DNA of 64,000 bases from Amoebophrya sp. A120 (taxonomy: Eukaryota; Sar; Dinophyceae; Syndiniales; Amoebophryaceae): contig CAJINV010000009.1 of NCBI GenBank assembly GCA_905178155.1, positions 2,457,373 to 2,521,372 on the forward strand, written 5' to 3'. How positions within the stretch are numbered: the first letter of the stretch is position 1; the number at the start of each line of letters is the position of its first letter. Made by a program: the position numbers and the translations under genes. Shown piece after piece: positions 1 to 12,357 of this stretch. The notes under the pieces are model-generated. The model had not been told where the DNA came from. It was given only the letters and a program-made list of their open reading frames with translations, and made no database searches.

Positions 1-550
1 AAGCGAGTACGGCTGGTACATTACTGTGGTCAGAATGAAGAGAAAGTAAAAGCAAGTAGTAACTTGCATAAGCGTGAAAACCTCCGGAAACAACCGCCAC
101 GAAGCCCCTGCTACTTGCTTCGGCTCGGAATCCGGTAAAAAAATTCCCACGAACCTCGGCAACAACACCTCCGCTTGCTCGTCATTAAACACCGCAAATT
201 TCCAAGTAATAACAGCCCACTCGACGATGTCGTTTACGAAGAAAATAATCGAGGCAACCTATCGTGCGGAAAAATCCCCCCTCCCCCTATTCAAAAGAAA
301 ATTTCTGATGCGCGGTTTGTGTAGTAGTACTTACACAAGTCGGTTAGTACCACTAGAATACTAAGGGATCCAGCTGCGGCTTCGATTGCAGGCAGTTGCC
401 TTCCCCCCACGCCAGACTTGGGACGACAGTCTGACAGATTCCGACTCTCTCCCTTTCTAGCATGACGCATTGAAGTAGATTTGTTTTTGTATTCACATAT
501 CATGTTAAAGCTACACAAATCTCGCTTTGCATACGGGGAGGGGTGATTTT
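1..550. other. No gene recognised
   Basis: This is the 3' side of the gene ending at 551. Short open frames exist on both strands (for example 74-364 plus), but none has recognisable sequence, an introner or a credible splice structure. I see no repeats. Confidence 0.5.
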
Positions 551-3500
551 TCATTTTGATGCAATCAGTCCGAACATAATTTCCTCGTTCGTTTGCGGAA
601 ACCCGGGGAACAGTGACACGTTGTTCGCCAGTCCAATGAGAGGGACGAAAATCAGCGTCAACGACGTCATCATCCGGCAGTGCGCGCGAATCTGGTACCG
701 TTTGAAGTTTTCCTGGCGGTAAAAATCAATGCAGTGTTTGAAAGCCTTCAGCTCTGCCGCAGAAACCGGCTCCACTGCTTCTGTTTTTGCTACTTTGTCT
801 TCCTGCCCAAGTAAAAACTTCACTAGCGTCCGGGTCGTCGCCGCTGCCTGGCGCGCGCCAGTAGAGACGTCCTGCCGGAGACTGCTGGTCTTCAACACCG
901 TGTGGCTTTTCGACCCGACCGGCATGCTCAGGGCCTTCTCGACTGACATTACAGCTACGCCGGCAGAATTGCAGGTGCCGGCTAGCTATCGACTGCACAC
1001 ATGTCTGATTCTGGAAATTTGCAACGCTTGTCATGCCCGTTTTCCATACTTAGCCCACGAGGTGTAGCAGAATTTAGGACCTAGTATGACAGATTTTGTG
1101 AGATAGAGATCCCACGCATGCCTATCCTGCACGAGAAACTCCCTCTGAACTTGGTCAAAAGTGGACAACTTTTGGTAGGTAATCACGCAACACAACACCT
1201 GTAAGCTTTTGCACGATCCCGACTTAGCATCAAAGATTGCAGCTTTCCAGACTCCGACACATTTGCAATACGTACTAGCACCCTACTGTTTTCGCAGCTG
1301 CGCGCTTCGCTTCCGCTTGTTCGTCCGTCCATTGGCGTATTAACTTGCTTCTCCTCTGCAGCTTCTTTCGCAAAAACAGTTTGCTTCTCCGTTTCCATTG
1401 CGAGCAAGTTGGGAAAAAAGGCTGCTTCTTCATTGCCGCGCTCGGATCCGCCGGCGTTCGGCGGCTCTTCTGGTACGACTTGCACTGCTCCGTAAGAGAC
1501 ATCTGCCACCTCTTGGTTGTACAAATCCCGAAATACTTTTTTCGGTACGTTTCGGATCTTCAGCCGGATGTTCGAAAAGTGCAGGGCCAAAGTTTTCTTG
1601 ATGCCGCTAGTACCCGAGTCCTGCTCTTTCTGTTGTCCGTCGTCAGCAGCACCAGCGCCACTATTCCTATTTTGCTCCTCTGCAAGTTGCTGCTCGAAGT
1701 CAATCTCCTCGTCAAAAGCGATGGAAAAGCGTCGATTAACAGAACTTATGCGTTGCAGGTTGTAACAAACTTTAGTAACCCAGCGCCAACTCTGCGGCAC
1801 GTGCTCTAGATCGTCGAAGTCGCAAATTTTCAACGCGAACACCAAAATCGCTTCACTTTGCCGCAAAGCGAAGTGCCAAACGTGGTAAGTCAGGTCCCGG
1901 AACAATACAAAAGCGATGGTCGCAGGAGATAAAACCAGGAAAACCCCGCGGCCCATTCCGAACCGCATCGAGTCGAACATGTAGTGGAGGACGCAGGTAA
2001 ATATGCCCCGAGTTCTGTCTTGCGCGGCTTGTTGTGTTCGTGCGTTGGGGAAGTCGCACAACCGCCAATCGTTGTCAGTAGGGAGGGCCCTCGGCAAAAG
2101 CAGTTGCCCCATTATTTTTTCCAGAATCGGCAGCACGATGCTGAAAAAGAAACCGCACACGAGCGTCTCCGCGATGATTCGCTGGTACCCCGGTAAATCC
2201 CGTGCGGCAGCGAGCAGGGCCGGAACAATGCGCGTTACCGCAAGGAGACAAAAACCGCAGAAGACGAAAAGACCGACTTGAACTATGGTGAAACGGTAGA
2301 CCGCGCTAGAGCACCCCGCACTCGATCGGGTCAGTGAATACCGGAAAAGAAGCAATACGACCGGCAGCGCGAGCACTTTTATGGGGGTGAAAACCAATCG
2401 GAACAAAGCGAGACTCTGCACCCGGCTCGCGTCCACCAAACACGCGAAAACGCCCGCATACATCATCACTCCACACAAAAAGGCGTAAGTTGCCACATAC
2501 GCCAGCGCTGGTCGGTGCTTGCGGAGTGATGCCCGTAGCTGTAACAAACTCCGCGGGCTCAGGGCCTGCAGCACCACCCCCGCCGACGCCGTCGACACTT
2601 CGACGAACATCATACCGATCGCCGCCTCGTGAAACGAGGCATAGGCGAAATTTGTCGGAATACCAATCGCACTTCCGCTCGCCGTGGTTTTCCCGTCGGA
2701 ACTAACTTTCGTTGGGTCAAACACCCCTGTGCCCATCACCGATGCTAACCGCGCAAAATCGTTAAACTCGCAAACCGAACCGAAACCGCGCAAGATGGTT
2801 AGGAGCACCACAAGCAGCACCGGAATCAGCACGGCACGGACGGTGACGGTATAAAACCTCTTTTTCAATTCCCGAATACGGTTCTCGTCCCTCTTGGTTG
2901 GTTTTCTCGTGCTGGAGCGCTTCCGCACAACGGGGATGTCATCTGCGATTGATAAAAAAATGCGCGATTTCATTTAGTGTCATGCGAAGTGAGCTATATC
3001 TTGAACGTGGCTTGCACAGCTTACATAAAATATGCATGACAGATGAAGAAATGTACATGAAGACAGATGAAAAGATGGAGATGTTCTTCAGAATCAACAA
3101 CTTATCCAAAATGCTACCCTCATCGCCCGCTTCCGCGTCCTCGGCACATGCTGAAAAGTTCGAGGTGCTGGTGGTGACAACCGTCAAAAGCGCGCTTTCT
3201 TGCTTTTCGGCTGCATTCGAATTTGTCGCGCTGGAGAGCCTGCGAAGAACGGCGGATCCGCCTGTGTCAAGACAAATTGGTTAATCTAGTATTGGGGCGC
3301 TGTTCTTGTTCACATCGAAACTAATGCAAAAGTAAAAGTGAAATCCGCATGACAAACTCGTCATACAGGCGGAAAAATATCAGACAGTATTACAGTGTGC
3401 GTTTGGAGATCCAACAACTTACTCAAGAATACTAAGTTATACCGGTAGCGCAATCCGCTTCCGCATCCTCGGCAGATGCTGAAAGGATGTTGAGGGTGGT

Positions 3501-3796
3501 GGTACCAACCGAGCGCGCGGGTTCATTCTCGACTGCATCCGGTGGCTCTTTCGTGCTGGCAAACTTGCAAACAATGGAGCCACCTGTCAGAGATCATGTT
3601 AAGTCAACTATTCACTGTGTGCAAGAAAATGCAAGTGCAAATGTCATTCAAATAGAATTGTAAAAGTCCTCGCGTAACAAAGAAGAATTCTCAACATCGG
3701 ATCTATCACACGCGAACGGGGTAGATTACCTACAACCTTCTCTTCTTGTTCCGTGGGCTCGGAAGGGACGACGGAGTGATCGCTGGGTTGCGCCAT
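551..3796 (-). CDS. Multi-pass membrane protein of unknown family, five exons
   Basis: Exons 3730-3796, 3443-3583, 3118-3261, 1275-2942 and 551-981 join into one 2,451-nt frame (816 aa). The first three introns are GT-AG and phase 1. The fourth is an introner (987-1274) with TSD CTAGC. Exons 2 and 3 are diverged tandem copies (SAEDAEA and CAEDAEA near their ends). The fourth exon begins with a basic stretch, then carries about eight hydrophobic segments (for example VLIPVLLVVLLTIL and VQVGLFVFCGFCLLAV) and an acidic, Gln/Glu-rich cytosolic-looking tail. The last exon has one more hydrophobic stretch (LIFVPLIGLANNVSLFPGF). I recognise no transporter or receptor motif, so only membrane location is inferred. 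The start ATG at 3796 is the first in-frame Met of the phase-consistent model; a further non-coding upstream exon is possible. Confidence 0.7.
987..1274. mobile_element. Introner, family B (diverged)
   Basis: 288 bp between CTAGC copies at 982-986 and 1275-1279. The ends resemble the family B TIR: TGTCTGATTCTGGAA on the left against TTTCCAGACTCCGACA on the right. The interior has GCATG/TGTCATGC boxes. Removing it with one TSD joins exons 4 and 5 of the host gene in frame. Confidence 0.85.
3118..3583 (-). repeat. Tandemly duplicated exon
   Basis: Exon 3 (3118-3261, 144 nt) and exon 2 (3443-3583, 141 nt) are alignable: both begin Gly-Gly-Ser, contain Thr-Thr-Xaa3-Asn and end in a SAEDAEA-like stretch. 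Both are bounded by phase-1 GT-AG introns, so the duplication is frame-neutral. Confidence 0.75.
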
Positions 3797-6230
3797 GGCA
3801 CTCGGTCGTCTTCCTTCTTCTCCAAACCCAAAGTTGAATATCAATATCCTGAGTAAAAATATCCCCACCCCCACCAACCTGTCATGCATATTTGCCCGCC
3901 AAGAACGTCCTTAGTAATGCAGCTAGTACGCATGGGAGACATTTTCTGGCCGTGTTCGAGGGAAAAAATCTGTAATGAAGACAGAGGTAATCAGTATATA
4001 GATATACAAAGAACTACGCGGTGGGGACGTCTTTACTCAGGACGGTACTGAGCCAGGACATTCCAGGCCAAGCTGCGGAACCGGAAACCAGGGTCGTAGC
4101 GGATGAAATTCAACAGAAAAGCGCACTAGCGCCAGAGCGGAGGAACGGTGGTCATGGATTTGAACAAGATGTGTGCAAACAACTACAACAGTGGTGCATC
4201 ATCTTGATAAGTACTCCGACCGAGGTACTGCGACATTGGAGTCGATAACGCAGCACATTACGTTCACGAACTTGAATTTAACAAAGATGAGGCATCAGGC
4301 CTGTAGGTGGTTCACCGCGGCTGAGCTGACCGAGTAGAATGAGGCTCGGAAATCCGGGACTAAATCTCAGCCGAAAAAACAAAGCAGCGTCGGCTGTGCC
4401 TGAACTATGCACGCATTTGAAGAAGAAGAACGCCACGGCACGCCAGCCATCTCGTGTTCAACGAAGAAGATGGAGACGCCATATTATGTAACCCCAACGC
4501 GCCCTCGTCGCGTGGACTGGCGACGAATGCTTTTTCAAATTAATGCAGCATGCGACAAGGCCTGCGTGACACGCCCAGCTTCCGCCCGCGCGGCGCCTCT
4601 GCGAAGCAGGCGCGGGGCCGTCCCCCACCGATGGATGCCTGCCCCCGAATGCCTGCGAGGATCGCCGGCCGAACGTCCGGCGGGCCACAAGGCCCGGTAG
4701 CGGTAGGTCCGTCGCTGGGTGGGAGTGACAGGCATTGCTACCAAACCCCGGGCCCATCTCCGCCTGATATTGAAAGCGGGAGTCTGCGAACGCCCCACCG
4801 AGGCGGCCTCCCTTTGCGCTGCGTGCGCAAATTGATTCAAACGAGCCCGCCCGGCCAAAGGGGGGGCGCAGGCACAGGAGAGCAGGCCCGCCTGCTACCT
4901 AGCCGGAGCGACGGCGGCGGGCGCGGGCGGGCGCACACGCGCCCCGCTTTCGCAGACAGTTAGATAGGGGCAACCAAGACGGCCAAAGGCGGCGCGCGCG
5001 GATATTGTGGGCTCTCCACGATGATGCGGGCGCTGGCGCATCTTCGGGATAATCAACAAAGAAAGAAACAGGGCCGGGGCGGCGTGATTGTTTCGCCATT
5101 CGCTGGCCTCTAGCCCCGCCGGCTCTTCGCAAGCTCTTCGCTTGGGTTTTTTCCTGCCCGCCGCGCGGCGCCCCGGCTTCACCAGGCAGAACGAGATAGA
5201 AGCGCCAGACGGCGGCCGGCGTCTAGTACCCCGGCGCCGCGACACGCACCGCGCGAAAATTGCAGACACTAATCGCACTGCGGAAGCACTCACTGTCGTG
5301 TGGCCGCCTCGCCTGTAGGTCTCTTGGCAGATGGGTCCGCGACGATGCGCGTGACTCCCCTCCCCCTCTTGGCGCTCTTTCCTCATCACAGCCACAAGTC
5401 TATTCTGGCTCTCACCGGCAACGGCAAGAGGCGCGACAGTCTGACGCAGCTCCCTGGACTTGCACTTTAGCAAAGTCCTCTTAGGCCTTCTGGTCTTCAC
5501 TTCCACTCGAAACTCGCTAAGGAACAGAACAATCCGGCGCAAAAAATTGTCGACGACCTTACGATATAGAATCTATGAATCCACGAGAGCTCTTTAGGAT
5601 GAAAAGTATATCTTTGATTACACACTGTGCATAAGCGTATAGTACCCACACAGTCATCAAGAGAGCTAAGTACTCAGGAGGAGAAAGAACGCAAGCAAAA
5701 AACGATAGAATTCTCAAATTTTTGCTCGTCTTTTTCTCGAACTCCTGGATCTTCATGATCTGGAAAGCCTTGTAGTCCTTCACTGTCGATAATCGCTTTT
5801 CGTTCCCGCGACTTCAACATATCGCATTTTGATTTTACCACAAACAAATTGCAGCGTTATCCTTATAGACTGCTCTTTATTTGAACTTGAAAACTACTAC
5901 TTCGAGAAAAACAAAATTCTTGTCAGTAAAGTCTTGTCCCTCTTCTACTAGATGAAACTGCTGCAAACCGCTCGGCTAAAAATGGTTCTTTGACCTTAAA
6001 CAACTTCAAGTAATCAAACGATAAAAGCTTGTCGTCGGTTTTCATCGGTGCATGATATCCTTAAAAAGTTTTCTTCTTGTCCTTATTTGATGACGAGTTT
6101 CGAAGCAAAAACAAAGTACTAGTCAAAAACGGCGACGGCCCCCTCGGTCTATTGCTGCGTGGAGAACCTCCACTACTAAGGGATTTACACAAGAGCCTGC
6201 TTGTTCCGCACCTTCTCATCAAGTAGATCA
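3797..6230. other. Intergenic, with a GC-rich block
   Basis: It holds a decayed introner just upstream of the 551-3796 start and a strongly GC-rich stretch at about 4550-5540. Open frames in that stretch run on all strands with Arg/Ala/Pro-rich, mutually shadowing translations, typical of GC-rich non-coding DNA. From 5560 to 6230 it is AT-rich and empty. I found no gene I can support. Confidence 0.5.
3845..4043. mobile_element. Decayed introner, family C
   Basis: The left end TATCCTGAGTAAAAATATCC and right end GTGGGGACGTCTTTACTCAG are inverted copies of the family C terminus. There is no clear TSD and the right-hand ATA is lost. It lies 49 bp upstream of the start codon at 3796, so it is probably in an upstream or untranslated region. 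Confidence 0.6.
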
Positions 6231-8959
6231 TCACCCGCTCTTCTTAATCAGGCCCTCATTCACCGCCAACTCCGCGTTTAAAATGCTTCCCCCGGCGGCA
6301 CCAATCACCGTGTTGTGCCCCAGAATCGTGAACTTCACATCATTGATGTGGCACGGGCGCACGCGTCCGACATTGACGCCCATCCCCCCGAAGTAGTCCC
6401 GGTCCAAGCGGTGTTGGGGCCGGTCCGGCCGGGTTTCCTGGGTGAACAAGCGGATCGGTTTTTCGGGGCAGGAAGGACAGTTTTTCACTTTTTCCGGCAC
6501 GGTATGCAGGAAAAAAACTGTGGTAGTGTAAGTCTTTTGGGAAAACAGCATCACAAGTTAAAGTTTGTCTGCCCTGGCAGGCCAAACTTGTTATGCGCAG
6601 ATACGAAGGGAAAATACATAGGAAGCGAGCCGATCACGCATGTCGAGCATCACAAGTATATGCTGTTTTGCATTTTTTGCATCACAGATTTACACTTACA
6701 CAGTTTTTCTCTTGCATACACGGTGAACGCGTCAAACGCCTTGTTGCACTCTTCCACCAAATTAGCCGGCTTGTTCTTCAGCTTCACCGACACGCAAATC
6801 ATGTGCCCGTTGGAAACCGGGACGCGGTTGCAAATCGCGGAAACTTTGATGTCCGTGAAATTCAGCTTCGAACCGTCGAAAGAACCTGGTTATTTTGTGT
6901 AGGAAGGTATGATGTGGATTTGAATTTGAATTTGTGATGCAACAGCACTGAATAGAGCTAGAGGTTGTGATGCACAATAAATCCAAATGACAAGAAAAAA
7001 ATTAAAATCTCCATTATACCTAGAATCTTCGCTGCTTCCTCCTCCATTTTCTCCTCTTCGTTCCCGATGTACGGCACGCAATTATCGTACATTTCCGCAT
7101 GAGACAGTCCCGGAAACCCGCTTCCGCTGATTGCCTGCAATGTTGTCGCATTGACGTGCGTATGGATTGCAAATGTGTCTGGGTCTGGAAGATTGGAACT
7201 TGTAATGCTGTCTGCGGATTCTAAAAATATCTATGTTGCACGAGGAGCAGCAAGAGGAGTCAGTTCTTGGCACGGGGAGAGAGAATTTCTCATGCGTAAT
7301 TGGCATCAAGAAGCTCTCAAAAAATCTGTGATGCTAGCATCAGCATTACGGACCTCAAGGGTCATGCAAAATGTGCATGACAAGCTCAGACTCTTCCAGA
7401 CCCAGACATATATTGCATGTGATAGTGCTCGATCCCGAACTTGTCCACCAGCGGTTTCAGCCCGACCGTCATGGCGATCGTCGAACAATTTGGGCTATGA
7501 GAGTGCACAACTCGTTCCCGTCTGCAGCTTCATTTGTCATGCAAAACCCCAAAGCCAAGCCCAAGCGCTTGCACTGCCTTGTGGCTCTGCTTGCATGACA
7601 GATTCCGGAACAACCCCAAACTAACAGTACTAGACTACGGCACTTGGAGGATTTGTGATGCACAAGCTCCACGCGTGCTGGTGTTTGTAATGCTGTGTAT
7701 GCCATAAGAACGAGGGGGAGGGGGTGTTATGCACTTTCATATGGGTTGGTCGCGACGAAGCCCTCGGATTTCGCGAAAGAGTCTTGGGTTTTCGCCATCA
7801 TCATGTGCTCCGGATTGGAGTTGTGCAGTTGAAAAAATCTCCCGTACACGAGGACATAGATGTTCAAATTGCACTCTTGCATCACAGATTTCTTCTCGTA
7901 TCGCAATCGCATTGAGCTGCGTGACAAGTGTCGAGCACTTCTCGGTTTGGATATTTGGAATTTGTCATGCACTTGTTTGTACGTCGTGCGCGGGAACAAA
8001 TTTCTATATGCATAGACGTAGGGCTGGAGCAGCGGGATCTTTTCGCCCATGCGATTTTCCGGCGAGTTAGAGAAACAGGGGATCCCAACCTCGGCGAACG
8101 CGTACTCTTATGCATTGCAAAAGTATCGTGTAGTACTCGTTCTCGTATAAATTGCAATCATTTATGACAAATCTGCTTGACTGCCTGAATCCGCATGGCA
8201 AATTCATGCTTTCTTCTTGATCTGTCATGCGATTTATACTTGGCACGACACTTTTCCTTTTGCAATGCATAACTCGGCCACTTTCGCAACGTGGTCTGGA
8301 ACGGCTGAGAAAACGAGGTTGACGCCCAGGGCCTTCCACCTGATAGTTAATTTTGGTTTTGATCATTCTTTTACAACGAGGAGTTTGTTCATCTCATGCA
8401 ATCTTTCATCAACCTGCATAACATCGCACGTGCCTCCCTTGCACAACTGCGAAAATTCATCATCTGCAGGTTCTCATGCGCAACAACACAATGGCAACTC
8501 AATTGAAATTTGTTATCCTGTTCCTGCTCAAATAGTTAAATACTCCGCCGGATCCGGGTGCAGTAATTTCTTCTCGCTGTACTGCGGTGGAATCCCTTTC
8601 GGATCCAAACACGCGTTGTAAACTTTGTCCGCCACATCCCGGTAGAGATGTCCGACTTCGTTCGGCCCCCCGCCCAGCGCGATGATGTCAAACCAGGGGT
8701 GGTGTTCTAGCATGGACACAAATCTCGTCCCGACCGCGCCCGAAGCGCCCAGGATGCCGACCTTGTAGGGCTTGGAGCCGGCACTTGCGGAAGCAAAATT
8801 CTTGCGGTTGTGGAAGTTGTGATGAAATGAAGCTCCTGCTGCCGCGAGAAGGGTCGTGTGTTGGTTAGGTCTCTTGTTGGCTCCTGTGGAGGAAGTGGAG
8901 GTTGCGGAAACTGCACGTGGCTGCATTCCCGCTCGCGCGGACGAGCGAAGGTGGATCAT
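6231..8959 (-). CDS. asd: Aspartate-semialdehyde dehydrogenase
   Basis: The enzyme reduces L-4-aspartyl phosphate to aspartate semialdehyde, the branch point to lysine, threonine and methionine. Exons 8544-8959, 8272-8339, 8015-8103, 7742-7822, 7425-7490, 7020-7155, 6719-6885 and 6231-6497 give 429 aa in a continuous frame. Visible landmarks: NADP loop GASGAVG (about residue 70), catalytic Cys in TNPNCSTIAM (about 220), LQAISGSGFPG, CNRVPVSNGH, and the C-terminal LGHNTVIGAAGGSILNAE, all as in fungal/archaeal-type enzymes. The N-terminal ~65 residues are extra and Ser/Arg-rich, possibly an organelle-targeting peptide. Introns 8340-8543 and 6886-7019 are GT-AG; the other five junctions are introners. 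TNP|NCS is interrupted exactly before the active-site Asn-Cys. The start is the first Met of the exon (8959); an upstream exon ending at the CTATTGCAG near 9010 cannot be excluded. Confidence 0.92.
6503..6718. mobile_element. Introner, family E
   Basis: 216 bp, TATGCAGGAAAAAAACTG ... AGTTTTTCTCTTGCATA, with a perfect 5-bp TSD CACGG (6498-6502, 6719-6723). It is inverted relative to the family E copy at 20261-20479 although both host genes are on the minus strand. Excision gives ...FTVPEKV... in the dehydrogenase. Confidence 0.93.
7161..7424. mobile_element. Introner, family B
   Basis: 264 bp with inverted ends GTCTGGGTCTGGAAG / CTTCCAGACCCAGAC. The TSD is imperfect: GTGCG (7156-7160) and GTGCT (7425-7429). 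Several GCATNACA boxes lie inside. Excision joins ...GIEH|VNATTLQAIS... of the dehydrogenase. Confidence 0.9.
7496..7741. mobile_element. Introner, family G
   Basis: 246 bp, TATGAGAGTGCACAAC ... GTTATGCACTTTCATA, with near-TSD TGGGC (7491-7495) and TGGGT (7742-7746). It is the only member of this family in the window. Excision restores the conserved TNPNCS of the dehydrogenase. Confidence 0.87.
7823..8014. mobile_element. Introner, family F (decayed)
   Basis: 192 bp. The right end GTGCGCGGGAACAAATTT and left end AAAAAATCTCCCGTACAC match the family F termini in inverted form. The left ATA end is lost and the TSD is degenerate (GAGTT/GACGT). Excision gives QPYV|NSNPEH in the dehydrogenase. Confidence 0.75.
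8109..8271. mobile_element. Introner, family A
   Basis: 163 bp with matching ends TATGCATTGCAAAAGTATCG / CTTTTGCAATGCATA and near-TSD ACTCT (8104-8108) and ACTCG (8272-8276). Excision gives ...KVAEYAFAEVG... in the dehydrogenase. Confidence 0.9.
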
Positions 8960-11900
8960 CTCGAGGTGCTGGAGAATTGCGCTTACAATAACAGTTTTGA
9001 TTTTCTGCAATAGAAAACGTCGTGAACGTAGTTAACGAAGCAAGAGCTCTTTCTTTGCTTGATTTACAGTATCAAGAAGAGTCGACTCACGTCAGCGCTC
9101 TTTTTTGAAGAGGAAGTCGGCTTTTTCGTTTTATGTGTCTGCACAGTGCCGCGTGACTCCGATGAGCTGCTTTGTCTCGGGACTTTTGAAGTAGTTGATC
9201 GCTCTCTTCGTAGGGGGTACTTACTTACACACATAAAATACTTCGCACACTTCGCTTGCGAAGCTACACCCTTTGGCAATTTCAATGCAACAACAAAAAC
9301 ACATCCTCACCTCGCTCATACCTACAACGGACGGGTAGACAGGAGACAGTCACTGTACAACTATCCACTTCTTCAGGCTCAAAACAACAGGAGGAACATC
9401 CGGCATCCGTCATCTTCAATTCCAACGCAACGAAGAAACAAGGAGACAGGCGAGCACTTCTCCGGTATGTGCCATAAACAAACAAAAATTGCGCCGGCAT
9501 GCAGGAAATTTGCAACCACGCTTCCAGAAACAGGCAACTCTCGCACTCTGGAAGGGGCGGCAGAGGCACAATCGGGCGGCAGCGCCCCTTTGCTCCGCGC
9601 CCTCAGATGCTAACGGCTGGGCGTTGCGGCTGGTTGGTAGATTCAAATCGCGAAGCGCGCGCGCCCGCCTGTCTGCGTGGAGGCCAGACTAAGAACGCCC
9701 AGCGTCGCCAGTCCTCAAGCCAACAAGCAACATAGTGCGCGCAACCCTCGCCCCAGCCACTTGTGGCGGGCCGGCCAAAGACGCGCCACACGGCCGGGCG
9801 CGAGTAATAACGCCACAGGGTGGGCAATGGATGGGACGCATCGCCTAGGCCCCAGGCAGCAGGCCCCCGCGGGAAGGTGGGGCGCCGCCCGCGCGAGACC
9901 GCACAAGCAAGAAAACACCGGGCGCGCCGCGGGTCCTTCGCGTCTATGACGTCCCCCAAATGAGAGACAACGACCGGGCCGCTGTATGCCTGCCTTGGGC
10001 CAGCTCCACAGCTTTGCGGAAAATTCCAGCTTGCCGCTTTGGCAACCGCTGGGGAAGGGCAAGAGAGGCCGGGCGGCGACGGGCCCGAGAGATTTCCAGC
10101 AAGGTCAGCCGCGGCAAGAAGAAAACCCGCGCGCGCGCACACACTCACTCACCGCCTGGCGGCGCCAATTCGTTTCCGTTGGACCTGGCGATCTGCTCCC
10201 CTGCGGCCTCCCGCCGCTATTCTTGGGCGGACTGGATAAAAACGAACAAAGACGGCCGACCCGGGACCGCGCCGGGCGCGCTGCTTCCTCACAGGCGCAG
10301 CGCCACAACACGCAACGCGTTGGCCTTGCAGGCAAGGCGAGGCTCGAAATCCTCCACCCAAATAAAAATGCGAACGTAACAAACCCGCATCGTGCGGCTG
10401 CTGCGCGGCGGATGAACCAGGTAGGCCATAGCTGATCATCTCTTACGAAGTTGGCTACCAACCCTCGACCTATCAACATGGAAAAATAAGGTCGATGCAC
10501 TATCCTATTCGATTTCTCTTCCTGATCACAGACGAAGAACGCTGGAAACATCATAGCAATTTGCATCGTCTGCCACTACTATTCTTTCCTCATCCTCTCT
10601 AATTGATAGCAGAGGTGCGCTCTTGGTCTCATACTCTTAGCAAACCCACTTATCTTCACGAGGACCCCCTGGTGGCGCAGTTTATTTTCATCTCGACGCC
10701 TCTGGTTCTGTGTCGCTTTCGACCACAAAATAAAGCTTGCATGAATGTACATGATCAAGACACACAATAAACTCTCTTCGGTGAAGACTGAGACGCAAGA
10801 AATATACTCGAAGAAAAAACCAACGCCGCACTGCATGGGAGTCATGAACAACGGAGCTTCGACTTCGTTTATTTATTTCTCAGCGAACTCGGGACGCGCA
10901 TTCCAGCAATATTTAATGCCTCTAAGTGAATCTTCTTCATCGGCGGGTACCTAGTATGATTCGTTTTGTTGAAGGCTTTTTTTCTTGTTTTTGGTTCATT
11001 TTTTAGGTTTACGAATTTTCTTCCAAAAAGAATTCTTTTTCTAGAAGAAGCTCTCGGCATTTTCGTTTTTGAGCTTCAAACTGAAATTACACACCAGCAG
11101 GAGCAGCTCCAACCGCAGCGCCGACAAAACAGATTCAATAGTATCATCAATCTATCTTCCTGTAGAGCACCAGCTAGTTATTTTCTACTACAAAAGTGCA
11201 CCCTCCTGATACAACCAGATACAGATGAGCTAAAGCAGCACAATAGATAAATCTAAATGCGCTTGTTTCTCTTTATTTGAAAGTGACAGTGGAAGCCAAA
11301 AACTTCAAAATGCTCGACCTGGTGTACTTAATTTGCAATTGTAGTTATAGTTGCTGCGCCTACATCAAATCTAGATGCTGTGCCTCGACATCAAGATTCG
11401 AGAAAATGCATACTGTCGACTTGCACCAGTAGAGTAGTTCTTTCTGCGGCTGAGTCCTGCGTAGGAACAGACGACGACGAGCCTTGTATATTTTTCTAAG
11501 ATGAAGTCTAACTGCCTTGTGATCGACTTCAACGTAGTTCTTGTCAAGACTAGAGTTGTGCTTTTGTAGCTTGCTCTGTCATGTTGATCATCATCTTCGT
11601 TGTGATATTTTTTCCAGTACTAACCCACAGTCCTCCTTCTGCTCAGACTGCTGGGCGTTCCAAAGCGAAGAAGCACCAGAGTGCTCCACTTCTTCATCTT
11701 CTTACTCTGGCTGATGAAAGAAACTTCTTATTTCAGGCGAGCTTCAGCTTTCATGTACATTTTCTCATGTACATGTTTCGGCATGGCGGTAAATCTTTAT
11801 TCGAATTTGAATTCTAGCACAAATATATTGTAAAAAGCACCCTTTAATAGACCCCAAAAGTTGTAATGTCGTACAGAAGAGGACACAAAAGTCCTGCAAT

Positions 11901-12357
11901 GGACGTGAAAGTAGCGACAGTTGCACTCTTCATCTCCTCGAGAAGATGAGCGAGACCTATCTACTAGCCCCAACAAATAAACTTCGCGAAGCTTTTAAAA
12001 TCATTGGTCTCGTTCTGGTGTGCCGCTGTCTACTTAGCAGCCTGCTTTGGTTTTCAGACTGGCGCGAGCGTTTTTGTAGAAGTAAGTGTGGACAAACATA
12101 ACAAGGATCCCATACTCTTGTTCTGGTTGTGCTCAAGTAAAAATCTTAAGCCTGTTATTTTGATGATCCTTGGCAAAAATGTATCGACAAAGTAGATTTA
12201 GTGGTGGAGCTGTTTTGTTGTGGGCCGCAAGAGAGCAAACGACCATACCAACGGGTTCGAGTCCTGTGGCGAAGCACCACACGGGGTTTGTTCCCGCCGC
12301 ATGACAGCCCGTTCCTCACATCGCCATCTGCTCCTCGCATCAGTCTACCATGCAGTT

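Noticed and set aside
4550-5542. Long open frames in GC-rich DNA on both strands
   Set aside because: Frames overlap on all strands, are Arg/Ala/Pro-rich without domains, and there is no splice or introner structure. GC content alone explains them.
7161-7624. 157-codon plus-strand frame over the family B element
   Set aside because: It is a read-through of introner sequence; the same peptide-like pattern (IANVSxSG) appears wherever family B occurs, as at 1183-1274.
9600-10566. Further long overlapping frames (149-181 codons)
   Set aside because: Same GC-driven shadowing as at 5 kb; no recognisable protein.
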